The notes under the pieces are model-generated. The model searched no databases. It had not been told where the DNA came from and was given only the letters and a program-made list of their open reading frames with translations. A DNA stretch of 64,000 nt from Pegea sp. RAD2-039 (Eukaryota; Chordata; Thaliacea; Salpida; Salpidae). The translations under genes were made by a program, and so were the position numbers. Shown here in pieces: positions 15,001-28,799 of this stretch (positions are counted from its first letter, which is position 1; the number at the start of each line of letters is the position of its first letter). The stretch covers positions 1,550,001 to 1,614,000 of the forward strand of contig JAQGEQ010000263.1 of NCBI GenBank assembly GCA_034620365.1. Reading direction: 5' to 3'.

Positions 15001-17023
15001 TCACTATTTGATAACATCTTATATTTTATTTCCTTATTTATTTGCATCATACAGAAAGTTTATAACATAAATTTCAATTCTGTATACAACAAAAAGCCAC
15101 ACAAAACTAAATTTATCCACCATTGTTAAATTCTACGTATATAAAAAAGAATTTTTTTGACGTCACACATAAAACTACGCGATAATATATTCGAAAATAA
15201 ACGTTGTTATTTATAGACAGCTCTCCAATGCGAGTGTTAATGTTTTTTCCTTTTTCTCTATGCTCATATTTAACCTTCTATGTAGGTTTAAAACAGTCGA
15301 TGTTATGTTTGGTTAAACTAATCATCAAAATAAATTAAGAACAGGAAGTGACTAAATGTACAACTTTTTTTTCAAATGTTTTTTTACATAACCTATAGAA
15401 GTTGATGTTTTTTTGCAGAGTTGTTTGTTCAGCTTTTTCCAAGTGAAGATTTTACTTTTAGTATTTGAAGTAAACAGGGTGTTTTAGCGCAAGGTGTTAT
15501 GAGCAGTAAGTTATTATGGGCTTAAAATAATAAAGAACTAGTGAGGTAAAATAACCTATAAATAGATTTTTATAAACACTAACTAATACTAGCATCTAAA
15601 TATAATCAGTTTTAGTTCAAAAGTAGTATGAATAACTACCAGTAGCGTTTCTTGTCATTTCTTTTTCAGTACTAAATGTAACACTTACAAATAGCCTAGA
15701 GTGTTTAACTTATTTGAATATGAGAAAAAGCACTTCCTCTAAGTTATTGAATCTTTCAAAGCTGTTTTTTCAATCATTTATTTTCTTTATTTATTTTTTA
15801 CAAGCTAAGATTAATCTAGTTAGCTCACTCATGTGTTGTAAAGTTAAAGTTGCAGATTCTTAAATATTTAGATATAGACTTTTGAATTTCAGCTGGCTTA
15901 AGACTTATATTTTCCGTGATTTATTTAACTAAAGTATTTATAAATTGATAAAAAAAAGTTTCTTGCTGAAAGATGTTAAACAAGACGTCCGTAGCTTTCT
16001 GTAAGCAGCTGCCTTATAAGAGTTTTTAGATGGCTAATGTTATGGTCTGTCAAGAAAATTGAAGCGGTTTATCTTCAAATTTTAAAGATTTTAGAAAGTT
16101 GTTTTAAAGTTTTTCTTTGAGAAATTTCAAGTAGCTACCGACAATACTATAAACAATCATTGTGTAAAATTGTCGACTTTTTGTCATTTTTATTTATTTT
16201 ATTATAATACTATAATCGATATTAAATTGATATTAATGAAACTTTTTATTACGCAGTTTTATAATTATTATATGAAAGATATAATAAACTAATTAAAAAA
16301 AGTTTGTTTAATTTAATGACTAGTTCAGGCTTTCATTATATATCGATTTATTTGCCAAGGTGCATTTTTAAATGGTTGTTTAATCTGGCCAAAAATAGTT
16401 GATCAGCATTTACAAGGAGGTAAGGTTAGCTGACTGTTGATGCATTATAGATGTTTACTGAAATTTGTAACTTAACCTTTAAATTGAAATCTAAAGCAAG
16501 GCCACAGATTCAAATTTCATGAATATAAATAACTTACTTTATTGCTTTATTTTTTATTCGATTTAAATCTATCTCACTTTAAAAGCTACCAAATAGTTTT
16601 AAAATATCTCTTGCATTATAAATTGTTTATTTTACTTTTAGTGGATTTCAAAAGTGTATAATAAATATACAAAATCGGCATTAAATAAATTTTCAAACGA
16701 ACCCAGTTTGAAAACACTAGTAGCACGTAAACTAGTTTTTTGCGACATTATTTTTATAGTATTTTCATTATCAAAAACTTATCTCAACTTCATTTGTCTT
16801 TTTCTATCTTATTTAAAGTTTTTTGTATTTAGTTTGGTTGGGATTCCAGCTTTGACATAATAAGTTCTTTCAAGTGCTTAATTGCAAGCAACATATAACT
16901 TAATGTTAAAAAATATTTTAGATCTATTTTTAATCTTGTAGTTTATAGACCAGTGATAAATTGCTTTTGTTTTGTTTTATCCAGATTTATTTTGAATTAA
17001 AAGAACTTTACAAATAATTTTAG
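1..17023. other. Long gene-free AT-rich region
   Basis: I find no convincing exon here. The open frames are short, low-complexity and rich in Phe, Leu, Ile, Lys and Asn, as expected by chance in AT-rich DNA, and none shows a recognisable motif. The region directly precedes the zinc-finger gene and could hold its promoter, 5' untranslated exons and distal regulatory DNA, but that is inference from position only. One less AT-rich island near 8.0-8.5 kb is listed separately. Confidence 0.6.
8000..8215 (-). repeat. Possible degraded tRNA-like SINE fragment
   Basis: This stretch is noticeably less AT-rich than its surroundings. Read on the minus strand, GTAGCGTGGA (8201-8210) resembles a degenerate pol III A box, and ATTCAAATCC (8162-8171) resembles a degenerate B box (consensus GGTTCGANTCC). 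Their spacing is about that of a tRNA. No clear tail or target-site duplication was seen, and the match is loose, so this could equally be an unrelated old repeat or conserved non-coding DNA. Confidence 0.2.
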
Positions 17024-17047
17024 TGAATCATTTTATGTTTACCAATT

Positions 17048-19795
17048 ATGTGCTTTCATGAAAGTACAGATAAAAGCAATCCTTCAAACAATCACTCCTC
17101 AACAGCTGCTGAGGGCCGCAACAATACAACGAAACGCGATTTCGATGTTTGGGTCAGATGCCAGCATTGTCCCCGGACTTGGAAATCAGAGGATGATCCT
17201 GACATGAAAGATAATAGCGCTTATAATCTCACTGAAATTGGATTTACAAAAACAGTAGTCTGTCAGGAATGCCATGCCAAAAAACCTGCAAGTACTAGTA
17301 AAGTTTCCACAGAACCGATTGATAAAAGAAATTGGTTCGAATCACCAACTTCAAACGAAGCTTTATCAGTGAGTAAGTTTATGAGCATGATGTATAAAGA
17401 TATTAGCAAGAGTGTTAACTGCAGCAACCTTTTCAAAAATCATTCTTTGTTGCAACAAATGGCGAGCTGGAGCAATCAAAAAAGTAATATTTGTGTCAAG
17501 TGTGGCCTTTCAGGTTTCAATAATTTTTCAGAGTTATTTTATCATATGAACACAGAGCATTGTTCCTCTTCAGAAGTTAAAGAGAATGAGCATCATAAGA
17601 CACATAGTTCGGGACAAGATAAAAAAAGATGCAATGATTCTGCAGAAGATATCTCAACTAAATCGACTCGTAACAAACAAACTGATCAGCATCTGAAACA
17701 TCATAAGGACTTGACAATCGATTTGAATCAAACTAAAATTTCATTGAATGAACAAATGCAATCATATCAAAAAACATTTAAAAATCTTTCATGGAATCCA
17801 TTTCAAGGTCATCATCCGTTTAATGTGATGTTGGATACAAACAACAAAAAATTATCTAAACAAAGTCATTCTAACACAACTGAATCTAACATCTCGGAAC
17901 TTTCCAAACACTTTAAAGATGCAGAGATCGCAAAATCCGCTGAAAGTCAAAAAAAGAAAGCCTTTAGCAGTCCTTCTATGCAATCTTTAGCTGAGATTGG
18001 ACGTTCTCCAGGGGCTATTTGGAAAGTTGATTGCAATGTGAATGAAATTGAAACATTTAGTTGTTTAACTTGCAACAAAACCTTTAAAAGTGGCAGCTTA
18101 TTGAAGATACATCAGAAAGCTCATATAACAAGCGACAAGTTCCATAAATGCCACTTGTGTAAATTTTCAACTGGTGACCATGAACATTTATCATCTCACA
18201 TTCGTCAAGTACACCCTGAACATCTAAAAAACTCTGTGGACTGGTCCACCACACAAGAGGCCACATCACCAAAATGTAAGCCGGCCACTTGTCCAGTATG
18301 CGGACGCAAGTCACCATCGCTTGGTTACCTTAAGATACACATGAGATCACATAAGACTACTTTGGACCATATATGCAAAGTTTGTGGTCGTGGATTCAAG
18401 GAACATTGGTACCTGACCACTCATCTACGAACTCATGATAAAGGGTTGATAAGTCATCCTCATTTTAATGGAGTACATCCTGATGGTTCCCGCCGGACAC
18501 AACGCAATGAAGTAAATGAACAGATTCGGCAAATGATTGAAAGAAATAAGCAAAGTACAGGGGTCTTTCGAACAGATCTTCAAAGCCCAATGATGTCTTT
18601 AAACAATCAAAATATGCTCCTTGCAGCAGCAGAACCTCGTAGAAAGTCCTTCCAGTCTGCTCATCAATCTAGTTCCAGTTCAAGTCCTAATCAGCAAAAA
18701 GCGTCGGAGCAAGAAGAGTTAGAACAATATCGAAATCGAGTCTCGAAACGAAAGGCATTTCATCCTATGAGGTATGGACAAGACGGTTCTCAATGTAAGC
18801 GTTCCGCTCCAACCGAAATCATAAATCATTACCAAACATCAACAAGACGGAAATCAAAACCTCAAAAGCTGGAGGTTGATTTGCAAGAGAGCAAAGTAAA
18901 TGATTGCTTTACGTTAGATATTTGAGTTAATTGTTGATAAAGAAGATTCAAATAAAATCAATCCTAATGTTTTTGTGTTACAGGTTGCTAATAGCTGTGA
19001 TTCTGATAGTAGTCGAGAAGAGGCTGAAAAAGAGAAAAATTCGCCAATTTTCAAAGCAAACTTTAACACTAATAATGATAAAGGTAAAAAACAACTTTAG
19101 CAAATTTACTGTTAATGGATCTTTAAAAATGTTATTTATTTATTGAACACATTGCTGCAAATAACAAATTATTCAGCTCTTAAAATGACTTTTAAACACA
19201 GAACAATATGACTATAGAGAAATAATGAAAAGTTTCAAGTACCACAGTTAAAATTGAAAAGTTATAAAAGAAACTTTGTCATTAGTTTTTAGCTTTTGTT
19301 GAATTTAAACAAAAAGTATAAAGAAAATTTATAATAATTTTTAATCGTAAGTAACTTGGTGTAAATAAAATTATCTTTTAATTCCAAAAAAAAAAAACAT
19401 TTAGTTGTGATGTTTTTTCAATGCGCTTTGCTTTTTTTAAGTAAAATAAAAGTTATTTCAAAGAATAAACGCTGAAAAATGATTATAAGGCTTCTTTAAA
19501 CGCAGTTATCTATCATCATTCGATCAGCCTAAAGATTCTGTATCAGCTGTGTTTTGCAGCTAGTTTATTATAAGTAAAGTTTTAAAACAACAAACTTTTA
19601 AATTGATAAAGAGGACCATGAAACTTATTACTTAAAATAAACGTTTTTATAAGAGTTTTTATCCTTAATATTTTGATTTCTACAGATGCTACATTTACTG
19701 ATCAGCCCTTGGATTTGCGAACTATCAAAAAGACTGTAAATTCTCGAGCATTTATTCAAGATGAAGATCAAACAAATGGAAATGTTAGTAGATAA
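17048..19795 (+). CDS. C2H2 zinc-finger transcription factor, 3 exons, CtBP-type PLDLR motif
   Basis: The proposed exons are 17048-18895, 18984-19083 and 19686-19795, joining in phase to 685 residues with stop TAA at 19793. Exon 1 could read through to a stop at 18923, but the acidic exon at 18984 (acceptor tgttacag, donor gtaaaa) and the in-phase third exon make splicing more likely. An in-frame TGA at 17024, just after a possible 'ttttag' acceptor, supports ATG 17048 as start. Four C2H2 fingers are visible: C339/C342-H355/H359, C368/C371-H384/H389, C415/C418-H431/H435 and C443/C446-H459/H463. An atypical finger lies at C149/C152-H166/H171, and a CxxC...CxxC pair at 38-41 and 72-75. The third exon carries QPLDLR, close to the PxDLS motif that recruits the corepressor CtBP, so a nuclear repressor role is inferred. 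The last finger (FKEHWYL) recalls the ZNF536/ZNF516 group, but I cannot assign orthology. Confidence 0.8.
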
Positions 19796-19969
19796 TGTTG
19801 GTAGCTATTTCTCATTACTTGAATCAGAGCATGCTCTATCACAAAATTTTAATCTTTTTTTCTTAGTATCGAATACGCTTTTGCCATGTTTACATCAACA
19901 TAGTAGTAAAAGATTTTTTCCAAAAATATTTATGAATTCAGCCGTTTTGTAATAATCAAGTTTCTTATT

Positions 19970-19975
19970 AATAAA
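19970..19975 (+). promoter_or_regulatory. Candidate polyadenylation signal AATAAA of the zinc-finger gene
   Basis: This is an exact AATAAA about 175 bp after the stop codon of the three-exon model. In DNA this AT-rich the hexamer is common by chance, so support comes mainly from its position. Confidence 0.35.
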
Positions 19976-20261
19976 CTTTAAATTGGTTGATTAAAGTGTA
20001 CCCGTCAAATTTATGATTTAATTTGTTTTTTCACTTTTGTTTGTGTCTTTCAAAGCAACGACTGTTTACTTTTAAAATAGTAATTTATTGCAAGCTCTGA
20101 AATATTGTGAAAATTATTTAACTATCAGCTTGTGTATTTACACATTAAGCTTAAATGTAAACATCAAATAGTTAAATTATAAAGCAATTATCTATGAATT
20201 AACTGAACTTGGTTGAGTTAATTTCAGTCATTCTGGTTTCTTTTACTTCCTTTCTGAAAAG

Positions 20262-20527
20262 CGTCCATTTCTTAGACAAGTTGGTAATTCTGTTTTTATA
20301 GTTGATCAAACAACTTATGAAACAATCTTGATTATTCATTAACAACCATGACTCTAGTTACAATTTGCCACAAAAAGCATAAGGAAGGAATTCTTAGCAC
20401 TGTGAACGCCAATTTACAATCAAATAGGCATTTCAAGCTCAAATGTAACTTGATCCAATCAGAAACAGAAGCTGTTGAAAACTTATTTGAAACTAAGCAG
20501 GAAGCATCCTTAAAATATTTCATCTAA
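20262..20527 (+). other. Possible alternative 3' exons of the zinc-finger gene
   Basis: A 22-base microexon (20262-20283, donor gtaatt) and a second exon (20358-20527, acceptor gactctag, stop TAA at 20525) join in a consistent frame. They encode a Lys/His/Glu-rich tail of about 63 residues beginning RPFLRQV and containing ICHKKHKEG. They would attach in phase if exon 3 of the zinc-finger gene were spliced at gttagt (19784) or gtaaat (19736) instead of running to its stop. The composition is unlike the background, which is the main argument for coding. The microexon acceptor (gaaaag) is weak, so this is a hypothesis. Confidence 0.28.
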
Positions 20528-23500
20528 ATAAGAATTATTATCAGCAAGATCACACGGTTTGCATATTTCAAGCACATTTATCTAATAAGATCTATAAAAG
20601 TATATTATTACAATATCATCAAAGATTCAATCTCCGGAAGTCGTGTTCGAGTGCTCACAAAGTTAATCGATCTTTTTGGAGGAATATTTTTAAATATTCT
20701 GAAGTTGAAAGATTACAATAATTTGTCATGATTATCAGCAAAATTAATGACATAAAAACAAGTGTAATCCAGAAACTATTCCGGAAATTTAAGGAAACTT
20801 TCAGTTATAAGATTCACAAGTTTGAATCTTTTTACAGTTTTTATTATCATGATGTTTCATCTTTTGTAAAAACGTACAAATAGATTTATTTATGAAGAAG
20901 AGTACCCAACATCCTGCTGGCTTTTAGTCTGGATGGTTTCTATTAACAAGTGTTAAACTGTTTATAGTTCTAAACAGACCAGGGTGTCAATATTTCGACT
21001 GTTGCTTTAATTATATCAATGAAGTTTGGAATTATGATGTCTAACTTCCTGTTTTATCTCGAATGAATCTTTTCTTTATGTGCTATCTTTTCAATCACCA
21101 AGAAATGTTTTTTTTTCTTTTATGTGGTACTATCATTTTACAAATACCGTTTGTGTGTATGCTTGATGATAATATTAAATCGTTATTTTTAGTTATTTTT
21201 AAGATGCCAGTCGACAAATCATTGTGCGTCTAGCTTCGTGTTTCTGAAAAATTTACGTTTGTTGCTTTTTACCGTTTTTTGATGGCTTCTTTAAGTAATC
21301 ATCACAGTCTTTGTTAAATCTTAAGTACTCAATTTACACAAACAACTTTCTTTAGTTTGTTTATTTCTGTTTATTTTGATATTATATGGCAGACAAGAAA
21401 ATTGTTTGTTACGCTTAAACGATAAGTATAAAAGGAAATTCAATAAAAGTTTATGTTCTGTTTTACTTTTTCAAAAGCTTCTGAATTTTTATTTGCAAAT
21501 TCTTATAGGTTGAAATTTAGGAAAATATAAGTTTAACATAAACGTTACGTTGCACAAAGATAATTTTAGAAAATTTCAGAGTATTTTCAGTAGAATTAAT
21601 TCAATGCTTTATTATCTTATCTAATTTCTGTTGCTACTTTTTAAATTATTGCTTTATCTACTGGAATTTTTTTCTTAGTATAGAACTATCTAGCTCTTAT
21701 ATCGGATGATTTTCAATCATCAGAAATTTCTTGTGATTTGGGATAATTATTTTTCTATATTCTTGATTTGATATAACTTTTGCTATTTAACTAATGATCT
21801 TTGTAATTAAAGAATGATATGAATTTTTAAATTAAATTTTATCTCTATCTCAAATAAATTTCAATTTTTTATAAATTGTTTTTTCTAATGAAAAAATATG
21901 TGAACTTTTTCAAAATGTATGAACGATATTTTTTTGAGTTTTTATAGCATTCGTTTTAGACTCAATTATTAAAATTATTTACTTAAAGTATGTCAAATCT
22001 ACTTTTTAATTATTTTTTAAGTATAAATTGTTTTTTGATTAATCTAACAGCAAAAATATTTATAATTAATCTAACCTATTGTTAAAAATAAATTTTTTAT
22101 AATGTCAAACTTACTCTTAAAATAAATCATTTATTTTTAATTAGTATCTTCATCTGCTTTAATATTTAGTTTAAACGTAAGCACGACAGAGCTTTATTTT
22201 TTACTGGTAGTTGTTTTTGTAAAATACAAAGTTTTTGTGGAAAAAGGCTATAAATAATGTAAAACCAAAATAAAGAGACCGACAGTAAGCAGATATTTAT
22301 TTGAATTTGCAAAATAAATTTCATTTAGAAAATGTTTTACCTAAAAAAGCAGTTCACATGGGTTATAAATTTCTGTTATGTAAGCGTTTTGAAACAAATA
22401 TTAGAAGAATTTTTCTTCTATTTTCTTTTAAGAACTTTTTAAATAGCAAAAAAGTTGAAACTTTTAGTTTTATCTGCAAACTTCTGATTTTAGATATTAT
22501 TTTTAGCAGAAGTTCATGCACAAAAAATACAAAAATATTCTTAATACTGCGGTTTGTATTTAAGTATTTTTATCAACCCCAAAAATGTATCATTATTATC
22601 GTAAACTTAATAACTTTTTATTTTCACTTAAAAGTTGAACTTAATATTTCAAAAATCTTATTTTGAAGGTTGTACAACTGATCTATTTATTCTAAAACAC
22701 CAGTCGTTATTCTCAAAGTTATTTTTGTCATATTTAGTGTGTTACATGAATTTTCTAAAAAAGATTTAAGTTCATTTTTATCTAATAGCAGATTGTGAAT
22801 CAATAATTTAAAAAAAGCTGAGAAACTTTACCAGACAATTTTTTTTGCAAAAATTTTACATAAAATATATTTTAAATACAAACTATTAAAATATTCAAAC
22901 ATTCATTTTAAGTGATATCAAACTATTTAGACATGCAACAAAGTGTTTTTATTTCATTTTGTTGGTAGATTTTTTAAGGCAGGTTTATATAATACAACTA
23001 TCAAGTAAGCTTTATAGTTATTCTTTTTTTAAAGTATAATTTATTATTCTTTATTTTAATATTAGAAAATTTATTGAACCAAATTAAGTATAAATATAGC
23101 TTATTTGAATTGTTTAAATTAAATTTACTTGGTGATTCTACAGTTAAACATCAAACGAAAAACTTTATTTAATTTTAAATTGTTTGAAATAAATCTACTC
23201 CAAATGTTCAATATGTTATTATGTTCTATTTATACTGTTTTAGATATGACGTACAAAATTAAGTATTAAAATAGTAGTTAGACTTGTTGAAGATGGTCTC
23301 AGGGAAATATAGCCAAATATAACTAATGAAAATAATTTCAGTTACTCACTACAGCTAGAAATTACACCAACTATTAAGCTGCTAAAAAAGGAAACTGGTA
23401 AAAATAGAAGTGGAAAAAATTTGATCTTGTTTTAATCTCAGTGTCACGATTTTTCTTGAAAAAAAGTTATTCATAGACTAACCTTATGAGTTTAAAACTT

Positions 23501-26500
23501 TTTTATTTAACGATTACTAATTTAGAGTTATTTCAACTTAAAACAAAAGCACCAGTGGTTGGTACATGTTTGGTTGATGAATAAAAATTATGCAACTGAC
23601 TTACATATTTTTGGAGTTAATTCACAGTTATTTTGTTATACAGGATTTTATAAAAAGATACTTTTTTGTCAGATAAGGCACATTGGATTTATTTTAACAA
23701 CAAATCATAATAAATACGTTTGCAAACAACTTCAAAAAGTTCTTTCTGAACAAATAATTTCATAAGCTTGGTGATTTGATTGCTTTTTTAATAATTTCTG
23801 AATTTAGTCAAATCATTGTTCAATATTCTAACTCAAAATACTTCCTATGCTTACTTGCAAAACAACAAAGTTTACCATTTCTTAAGCTTGCACTTTTTTA
23901 AAATATCTCTGTATGTTTAATTTGTAATTTAATTTTGAAGAAGTTGAAAATATGACATTATACAAATTATAGTTAAAAACTATATATTTTAGTTATATAT
24001 ATATATATTATTCGTTAAAACATTTAAGTTTAATGGTTGAATCTTTAACTAATTTTTGTTAATAACTTAAGTTAATCAATCTTAATTTACAAATATATTA
24101 GTTATTTATTTTAATAAATGCCAGTTGAGGAATTGTACAACTTTTATCAGTAATATAGACAACATTTTAATATAGTTTAATTACAGGAGTCAAAATTATA
24201 AAGTTTTCTCAACTAAAAACACAAATTACAAAAAAAGGGTTTATTAAGTGATTGTTGGTCATCAGTAATAAAACCATTTTCATAATTTGAACATGATTCT
24301 ACAAAATGAAGTTTCAACAAGATCCATTTTTTTGAATGTTTGTTTATTTAAGTTTATTTAACAAAAATAACAAACTTTATAATTAAGCAGTGAAATTTGA
24401 AGCACCAATAATTAAAATTTCAATATTATCTGTTTTTTAAATACTTTCAATATGTGACAACCTTTACCAACAAATATTTATTTAATTTTAATTACTTGAT
24501 TCATATATTCTAAATAGAATCAGACTAGTAACATCTGTGAAATAATTTTGACAAAACGATAAAAACCCGTTTTGTTTAATTCAAATAAGCTTTTTAAGAT
24601 TAAATACAAATTTAAATTGAAAACTTTGTAATGACTATAGTTTTATTTCTTCAAGCAGTTATTTGCATTTCTATTTAAACGTCGTTGAAATGTTTATATA
24701 TCAGTTCAGCTTGAAATGACAACTAGAAAAATTGTTTTTTAAAACTTCCAAATTGTTTTATTTGGCGAAGCCTAAATGGTTTAACACTTCAAAATATGCT
24801 CAAAGTTTGTTTAGGATACACTTAAGACGAATTTCTATTTTGTTCTTTTTAATTTAAATAATTTAACTTTTCTCACTCAGCAAAAGACTTAAACTCAAAT
24901 TCAACCAAAAAAAGATAAGAAATTCTTGAAAAAATATTTTTTTAATGTTACTGACGAATAAAATAAAAGATACAACAACAGTTAGAGTTTGTAAAAATGT
25001 ATTAAAATTAATCTGTTACTAGTTTAAAGTTTTTAAAATTTTGTTCAAACTAAAATTTCAGTGATAATTTTATATTTATTTTAAGTAAAACAACAGCGCT
25101 GAAAGTTCTATAAATAATTTATTTGTGTTTTAGTCGTTGTTTCAGGCATAATTTTAATTCTGATCAGTTTACAAGTTTTAGGAGGTATTTATTATTTTCC
25201 CCATTTTCAATTCTTTTACAAATATATACAACATTAGTTTATTAAAACCACAAACTTTCTAGAAATTATAAAAGATGTACAAAATTTGACTATGCAAAAA
25301 TTTAATTAAGTTTTATATATAAATATGATTTTTTATAAAAATAACTTTCAATTTGATAACATTTTTAAGTTAAGATTTTTGAAGATTTTATGTTTATTTA
25401 TAAGTTATTTCTTGATCAAGCTTACTAAAGTTAAGAAGACTTTCTCCATGGACAGACAAGTTTGAAAAAAATTTGATATTTACACAAAATATTTGTGGTT
25501 TTTTCTTTTGTTTAATATTCCGTACTTCAATTTACAATCTCTGATATAAATTTTTAAATACTTGCTTGCTTACCAAGAATAAGTAATAATTTTTTAAGTA
25601 ATGTTTAACAGAAGTCTAAATAATTAAAACATTTTGTAAAACTTTTACCCAAAATACATTTCAAATGTACATAAAGATAACAGAAATTTGGATAAAAAAA
25701 TTTGTTCAGATGTTTTAAAGTTTTATAAACTTTCATTAAGTTTAGTTTCAGAAAACAAAATAATCGTTTTTAAATAAGAAGCGATGAGCTTTTGATGACA
25801 GTTTATTGTTTTTAATTTCAAACTTAAAACAAATACATTTTCTTTATCCAATTATCTCTTGCTAGCTTCAAAGAAAATATTTTAAAATTAAACTCTTTGC
25901 TGAATATATTAAAATAAACCGAATTTGCTCAAATGTTTACTCTGATATTGAGTCATAGATAATTTTGTAAGCTTTTTGATTTCTTTAGTTTAAATATATC
26001 TTAAAGTCTGAAACAGTTTAATTTGCATTTGTATTGACGTCAATCTGTAGATGACGTCTTGTATGTACAAAATGTTAAAATAAGCAAGAATAAAAACTTT
26101 CTAAATGTAGATCTTAATTCCTGTTACTTATTAAAATTTAATATTTATTCTTATAATAGAAAGATTACGTCACATACTGAGAAGAAGATCAGCAAAAATG
26201 TATTACTCTGTGACCTCAAACTAAAATGGGTTTGAATACAAAACGGTTTAATAAAAAATTAACTGCTTTAAAAAAGCTAAATTTTAGTGACTTCCTAATC
26301 ACTCATCTATTGTTTTGTTTATTTTTCTCCTTTATAGATCTTTGTACCATAAAATTTTAAAGGTCATTTACAGTTCAAATTATTATAACTTCTATAGTAA
26401 AATAAACAGGTTTATAAATATTATATTTTATAGAAAACTTTGATTTAGTAAATATAGCTTCTATTTGTGAGTAAAAGTAAATACTCCAATATTTTTTGTA

Positions 26501-28790
26501 TTTATAGAAAATATTTTTAAAGAATTTGCAAACGACTTTTTGCAAAAACAAAGTATTTCAATACTTTTCTTAATTTACAAACTTTATGGTTAAATATATT
26601 ACGATTGATACAATTATAATTTGAAAACAAGAACTTTAAAAACATTGTTAGTTTGAACAACAGTTTAAAAATTTCTTGGCAGTAAAAACAGCATTTAAAC
26701 AATTTTTTAAAAACTAGTTTTCTAAATAACTTAATTGAAGTAGATAAATACACATATGCTTGTATTTAAAGATGCTTAAAACTCAAAATTAACAATAATT
26801 ATTCTAATGTTAGCCTGTGATTTAGAAAAAATAAATTTTAAAATTATATAGAGACTAAAGTAAATATAAAATAAAGTTAGTTCCTCATTAGTTTAAAAGT
26901 CTGTAGATAATTTTTTAGGAAAAAAAATTGAGAAATTTAAAATCTTATTTAAAGTTAATTTGTAAAATTAAAGATTTTTGCTTACATATATAAATGAAAT
27001 GAATTAGCTTGTTTGCTAACCATATTATTCTAAAAATTTATAAATACTAAAATTGAAACTGAATACTTTATAATTGCTTATATAAAGTCACTCTAAGAAA
27101 AACAGTTGATTTAAAAGCTATTTTTATACTTCAGTTTTAAGTTCGGTTATCAAATTTCTTAATATTTAGTTGGAATCATAATAGAAACTATTTAAGCTTT
27201 ATTTAAGCAACAATTACCCTTAGAAACAACCCTTTAAAGGTTAACCAAAGTTCAACTTATAAATTTTCTATCAATAATTTTATGACTTCTAAGAACAATT
27301 CTAAAACTATATCTATTGATAATCTTAATTTAAGAATATAAATAAATATAAACTTTGAAGAAGTTTGAATAATTGAGTGGAGCGATAATAATAAGTTTCT
27401 AATAAAGTTTCAGTGCTATAAAAGGAATAGAAAGTCTCTGTAAACTTCCGTGTATTTAGTAGGTATTTCAAGATACATTTATGTTTAACTTTTATTTATT
27501 GAGCTGTGAATAAATGCTTTTCAAAAAGTATTGTTACAATCTTTATTAAATTCTTTTAAATTTTGTGTTTTAATACATCTGTTTATGGGTAAAGCAAAGT
27601 TTTTAAACATTTGAAAATATATCCCACAAAAGTTTATAGCTAAGGTTTGCGAATTAGCTGATTACTACAACCTTTTAATTTATGATCTACAAAAATATAA
27701 TTCTTCAATAAATTCTAATTTTGCTGCCTATTAAAAGGTTCCAAAGCAAAATGTTTCATATTTTTTACTACAAATAGAATCATGTTTGTTTCAAGAAGCT
27801 TTATATCAACTAGGAACAAGTACTTTTGTATCAGTGACTTTTTGGTTTGTATGACAAGCAGAAGTTACAACTGCATCTAAATTATTCTTAGCTTTAAGTT
27901 GCTTTTAAAACTTTATAAATGAGGTCCGATTCTTCAATGTCTTTTTTTTCGCCCAAAATACTAAGTAAAAAGGTCTTTAATAGCTTTTATTTTATAATTT
28001 ATGAAATCAAATAAAATACTTAATTGTATTATATTATAAAAAAGCGGTATCAAAACATACAACTGTAAAAATGATAGTAAGTTGGTGTGTATATAATAAA
28101 AAGGTACTTAAAAACTAATTCAACGCAAATTTTAATTCAAAATAAAATCTATGACTGGCAAATAATCTTGTAATGTATTTTTAAGAAATTGAAAATATCG
28201 CTTTCTTGAAAAAATAATATTATTTTTTGATATCACATCATATCTAAACTTCATCTGACAGGAACTGCTTTTCAAGTTCTATTTTTGGCAATAGATGCAC
28301 CTGTATAAACAACATACAACGAGTCAACACTCTTAAAACTATATTTATACCAAATGGAAAATTCCAACGAAGATAAAATGATAAATTAGTCACTCAAGAT
28401 AACATAGCTGCTAGCAATGATTTTCTGAATATATCTCTGTATTATTAAATTAATTCAAAGTTTAAAAAAGTTTTTAATTTTTCAAGTATATTTCAACTCA
28501 GCTATTAAATAACATTCTGCTAGAAAAATAAAAAAAACTTAGTTTTTAAATGTAACAAGTTTTAAAGTTTTAAAATTCATTAAATCTAGATTAATGAGAT
28601 TTAATTTGATTTTATCAGTTTTCCAAAAAAAAGTAATTTGTGAAATAGTTTCAAGTAAAGATATTCAAGCAAATAATGTTTTTTTTTAGCTTAAAACTTA
28701 TTTATACGTTCTCTTATACTTTATTTATTTATATCAGAAGAAAATGTTTTTAGATTAAATCTAGTAAAAATTAGAATGAATCATAAATTA
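20528..28790. other. Gene-free AT-rich region
   Basis: No exon or RNA gene could be supported. The open frames, including ones of about 120 codons near 22.3 kb and 78 codons on the minus strand near 26.6 kb, are low-complexity Phe/Leu/Ile/Lys/Asn stretches with no motif. The only simple repeat noticed is a short (AT)n run near 23995-24009. Confidence 0.55.
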
Positions 28791-28799
28791 AAAATTAAA

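Noticed and set aside
17048-18925. Teashirt-family identity for the zinc-finger gene
   Set aside because: A PLDL motif and several fingers recall teashirt, but the fingers here are ordinary C2H2 with short His spacing and lack the teashirt finger signature.
22301-22666. A 121-codon open frame in the gene desert
   Set aside because: It is Phe/Leu/Lys/Ile-rich with no motif, does not begin with ATG in good context, and is surrounded by similar chance frames. AT-rich DNA yields such frames readily.
23990-24012. AT dinucleotide run as a notable microsatellite
   Set aside because: It is only about 8 repeats in DNA that is already extremely AT-rich; the similar run at 38520-38534 is equally unremarkable.
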